This document shows positions 3,879 to 5,390 of a stretch of DNA of 5,390 nucleotides, one piece after another (the first letter of the stretch is position 1; each line of letters begins with the position of its first letter). The translations under genes and the position numbers were made by a program. Source of the stretch: an uncultured Eggerthellaceae bacterium (GTDB lineage Bacteria; Actinomycetota; Coriobacteriia; Coriobacteriales; Eggerthellaceae); assembly GCA_910588205.1 (NCBI GenBank), contig CAJUQK010000006.1:1-5390 (forward strand), in the 5' to 3' direction. The notes beneath the pieces are model-generated. The model saw only the letters and a list, made by a program, of their open reading frames with translations. It was not told the origin of the DNA and did not search any database.

Positions 3879-4874
3879 ATGGACTCAGGGGTTTCAAAGA
3901 TCATCAATAAGGCGCTGGATGGTGGCGTGCTGACAGAGAAGGAGAGCCGGGAGCTTCTCCGTTGGGATGATCTGACGGATGAGGCCGCTGCTATTCGCTT
4001 GGCCGGGCGTCGCTTGAGCGAAGACCTCCTTCCCAAGGCAGAGATCCATGGCCAGATCGGCCTCAATGTGGGAGCCTGCCCGAAAGACTGCAAGTTCTGC
4101 TCCTTCGCTGTATCCAACAAGGTGTTCACGGAAGGCTCAGAGCTCGATAAGGAAACCGTGGTTGATTATGTGAAGCTCTTAGAGGAGAAAGGGGCGAATG
4201 CCATCTATCTCATGACCACGGTCAGATACGATCAGGAGAAGTTCCTGGAAATGGGCAGAGCGGCCCATGAGGCCTTGGAGCAGAACACGCCGCTCATCGC
4301 CAATGTGGGGGATTTCGATCTTGATTATGCTAAGGAATTGAAGAAGGCGGGGTTCGTAGGGGTCTATCACGTGGTTCGCATGGGCGAAGGCGAATTCACC
4401 CGCTGTCCGGTGGAGACTCGGTGGGCCACCATCCATGCCGCCCAGGAGGCAGGTCTTTTGTTAGGCTCCTGCGTAGAGCCCGTGGGGCCAGAGCACTCTT
4501 TGGAGGAGATCGTGGAGAAGACCATCTACACCCGTGAGATGGGCGCGAAGTTCTCCGGTGCCATGCGGCGCACCCCCATCGAGGGTTCTGTGTTGTGCGA
4601 ATATGGTGCTGTCACTTATGCCCGCATGGCTACTATCGTGGCTGCAGTGGCCCTCATCACCGGTCAAGCCATTCCTGGCAATTGCACCCATGAGCCCAAC
4701 CAGTTGGCTGTGTTCAACGGGGCCAATCTCCTCTGGGCGGAAGTGGGTTCCAACCCGCGGGACACGTCCGGGAAGACGGAGGAGAACCGTGGCTGGACGG
4801 TGCCTCGTTGTCGCGATCTTCTAGAGGAGTGTGGCTGGGAAGCCCTTGATGGCCCCTCTCTGCTCTTCAGCTAG
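3879..4874 (+). CDS. BioB-like radical SAM enzyme lacking the biotin synthase [2Fe-2S] ligands
   Basis: A 331-residue cytoplasmic enzyme. C67-PKD-C71-KF-C74 is the CX3CX2C site for the [4Fe-4S] cluster that cleaves S-adenosylmethionine. NVGACPKDCKFC closely matches the biotin synthase segment TGACPEDCKYC, and the length fits the BioB/HydE/PylB group with a C-terminal BATS-like region. E. coli BioB holds its second cluster with Cys97, Cys128, Cys188 and Arg260. By eye the first three positions here are about Y110/L111, I140 and G196, although C198 is close. The sulfur-donating cluster therefore appears absent, and true biotin synthase is unlikely. The C-terminal part has distinctive conserved-looking runs: GNCTHEPNQ (267-275), GANLLWAEVGSNPRDT (281-296) and ENRGWTV (302-308). 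The gene follows a palindromic operator and overlaps the downstream convergent methyltransferase-like gene by 4 bp. The substrate is unknown. Confidence 0.85.
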   Translation: MDSGVSKIINKALDGGVLTEKESRELLRWDDLTDEAAAIRLAGRRLSEDLLPKAEIHGQIGLNVGACPKDCKFCSFAVSNKVFTEGSELDKETVVDYVKLLEEKGANAIYLMTTVRYDQEKFLEMGRAAHEALEQNTPLIANVGDFDLDYAKELKKAGFVGVYHVVRMGEGEFTRCPVETRWATIHAAQEAGLLLGSCVEPVGPEHSLEEIVEKTIYTREMGAKFSGAMRRTPIEGSVLCEYGAVTYARMATIVAAVALITGQAIPGNCTHEPNQLAVFNGANLLWAEVGSNPRDTSGKTEENRGWTVPRCRDLLEECGWEALDGPSLLFS

Positions 4875-5390
4875 CGCTTATTCCAGGAGACGAACGCCCA
4901 ATGGCTCAGGCGCGGGGTGGCGTAGGTCAGCCGCCCTGGCTCTTGAGCATCAGGCACCAGGGACGCATCCAGCCATTGCTGGATGCGTTGGCTCATCTTC
5001 TCTTGATCCCAAGGGAGCCTGTTGTCCGCCGCGAAGCCTTCCGCCATCCTCAAGCAATGCTCCTCAGCTGCTTCCCTGCTGGCGAAGGAGTCATTGCGTT
5101 GGGTGGGGATGTAGTCCAGCGTGGGCAGCTGTCCCAGGTCTGACAGCATAGCCAAGGCATAGCAGTCATCGAAGCTGGGATGTACGGGCAGCCCGATGGC
5201 TTCGAGCATCCTCTCATCAGTGCGGGGAGAGGGTCCGCAGGGCAAGGTCAAGCAACCGCGTCGCTTGCAGACATGGTTCAGCTTCGTCAGAGCCCCCAAC
5301 AGGTCATCGGTGGCGATGGATCGAGAGGCAAGGCAGGCATCGAACTGACCACCCTCAAGGCCTGCTGCTTCCCAATCATCATCCCAAGAG
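4871..5390 (-). CDS. Class I SAM-dependent methyltransferase-like protein, 3' part only
   Basis: The frame is open from the right edge to the TAG at 4873-4871, giving 172 visible residues. The true start lies outside the window; the TTG at 5299 has no claim to be it. The visible part starts SWDDDWEAAG and continues GGQFDACLASRSI, which resembles strand 4 of class I methyltransferases. DLLGALTKLNHVCKRRG (next helix) and CLTLPCGPSPRTDERMLEAIG (strand 5 and beyond) follow, and it ends in SHWAFVSWNKR. Such enzymes transfer a methyl group from S-adenosylmethionine. The SAM-binding GxGxG motif would be upstream and cannot be checked. Its stop codon overlaps that of the radical SAM gene. The assignment rests on pattern recognition and is moderate; the substrate is unknown. 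Confidence 0.6.
   Translation of the reverse strand, partial: SWDDDWEAAGLEGGQFDACLASRSIATDDLLGALTKLNHVCKRRGCLTLPCGPSPRTDERMLEAIGLPVHPSFDDCYALAMLSDLGQLPTLDYIPTQRNDSFASREAAEEHCLRMAEGFAADNRLPWDQEKMSQRIQQWLDASLVPDAQEPGRLTYATPRLSHWAFVSWNKR

Noticed and set aside
3879..4874. Calling the radical SAM gene bioB
   Set aside because: The [4Fe-4S] motif matches, but the auxiliary cluster cysteines are not found at the expected places, so the symbol is not justified.

Overview
The window looks like a chromosomal segment of a moderately high-GC anaerobic gut-type bacterium. Strong AGGAG ribosome binding sites, a Gram-positive-style lipoprotein and the intergenic repeats make me lean towards an actinobacterial Coriobacteriia/Eggerthellaceae-like host. 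That placement is from general impression only, with low confidence.

Layout from left to right: (1) 1-568 holds no convincing gene. It carries a composite hairpin-rich repeat (copy A, about 115-436) plus further stem-loops. (2) A lipoprotein gene on the minus strand (569-1186) has two apparent BLIP/SmpA-like half domains. (3) A 305-bp divergent intergenic region carries a degenerate repeat hairpin and an imperfect stem-loop. (4) A Mef-like major facilitator efflux gene on the plus strand (1492-2766, GTG start behind a perfect Shine-Dalgarno) converges, across 39 bp with a stem-loop, on (5) a GNAT acetyltransferase gene on the minus strand (2806-3288). (6) A long non-coding stretch (3289-3878) starts with the GNAT promoter. 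It then carries copy B of the composite repeat (about 3360-3716) and a partial tandem third copy (about 3728-3804), and ends in a perfect 23-bp palindrome overlapping a -10-like box. (7) A BioB-like radical SAM gene follows on the plus strand (3879-4874). (8) The 3' part of a class I SAM-dependent methyltransferase-like gene (minus strand, running off the right edge) overlaps the radical SAM gene tail-to-tail by 4 bp, with both stop codons in one CTAG.

Working together: the lipoprotein, efflux pump and acetyltransferase form a three-gene block bracketed by direct copies of the same roughly 330-bp non-coding repeat. This could be a movable or recombinable block, although no transposase or integrase is seen. 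The radical SAM gene appears to be separately controlled through its palindromic operator. It lacks the cysteines that hold the [2Fe-2S] cluster of true biotin synthase, so its reaction is unknown. The adjacent methyltransferase-like gene could be a pathway partner, but it is transcribed towards it. The most distinctive features are the family of hairpins with constant CGTAGGGG-type edges and interchangeable stems, and the atypical radical SAM enzyme.
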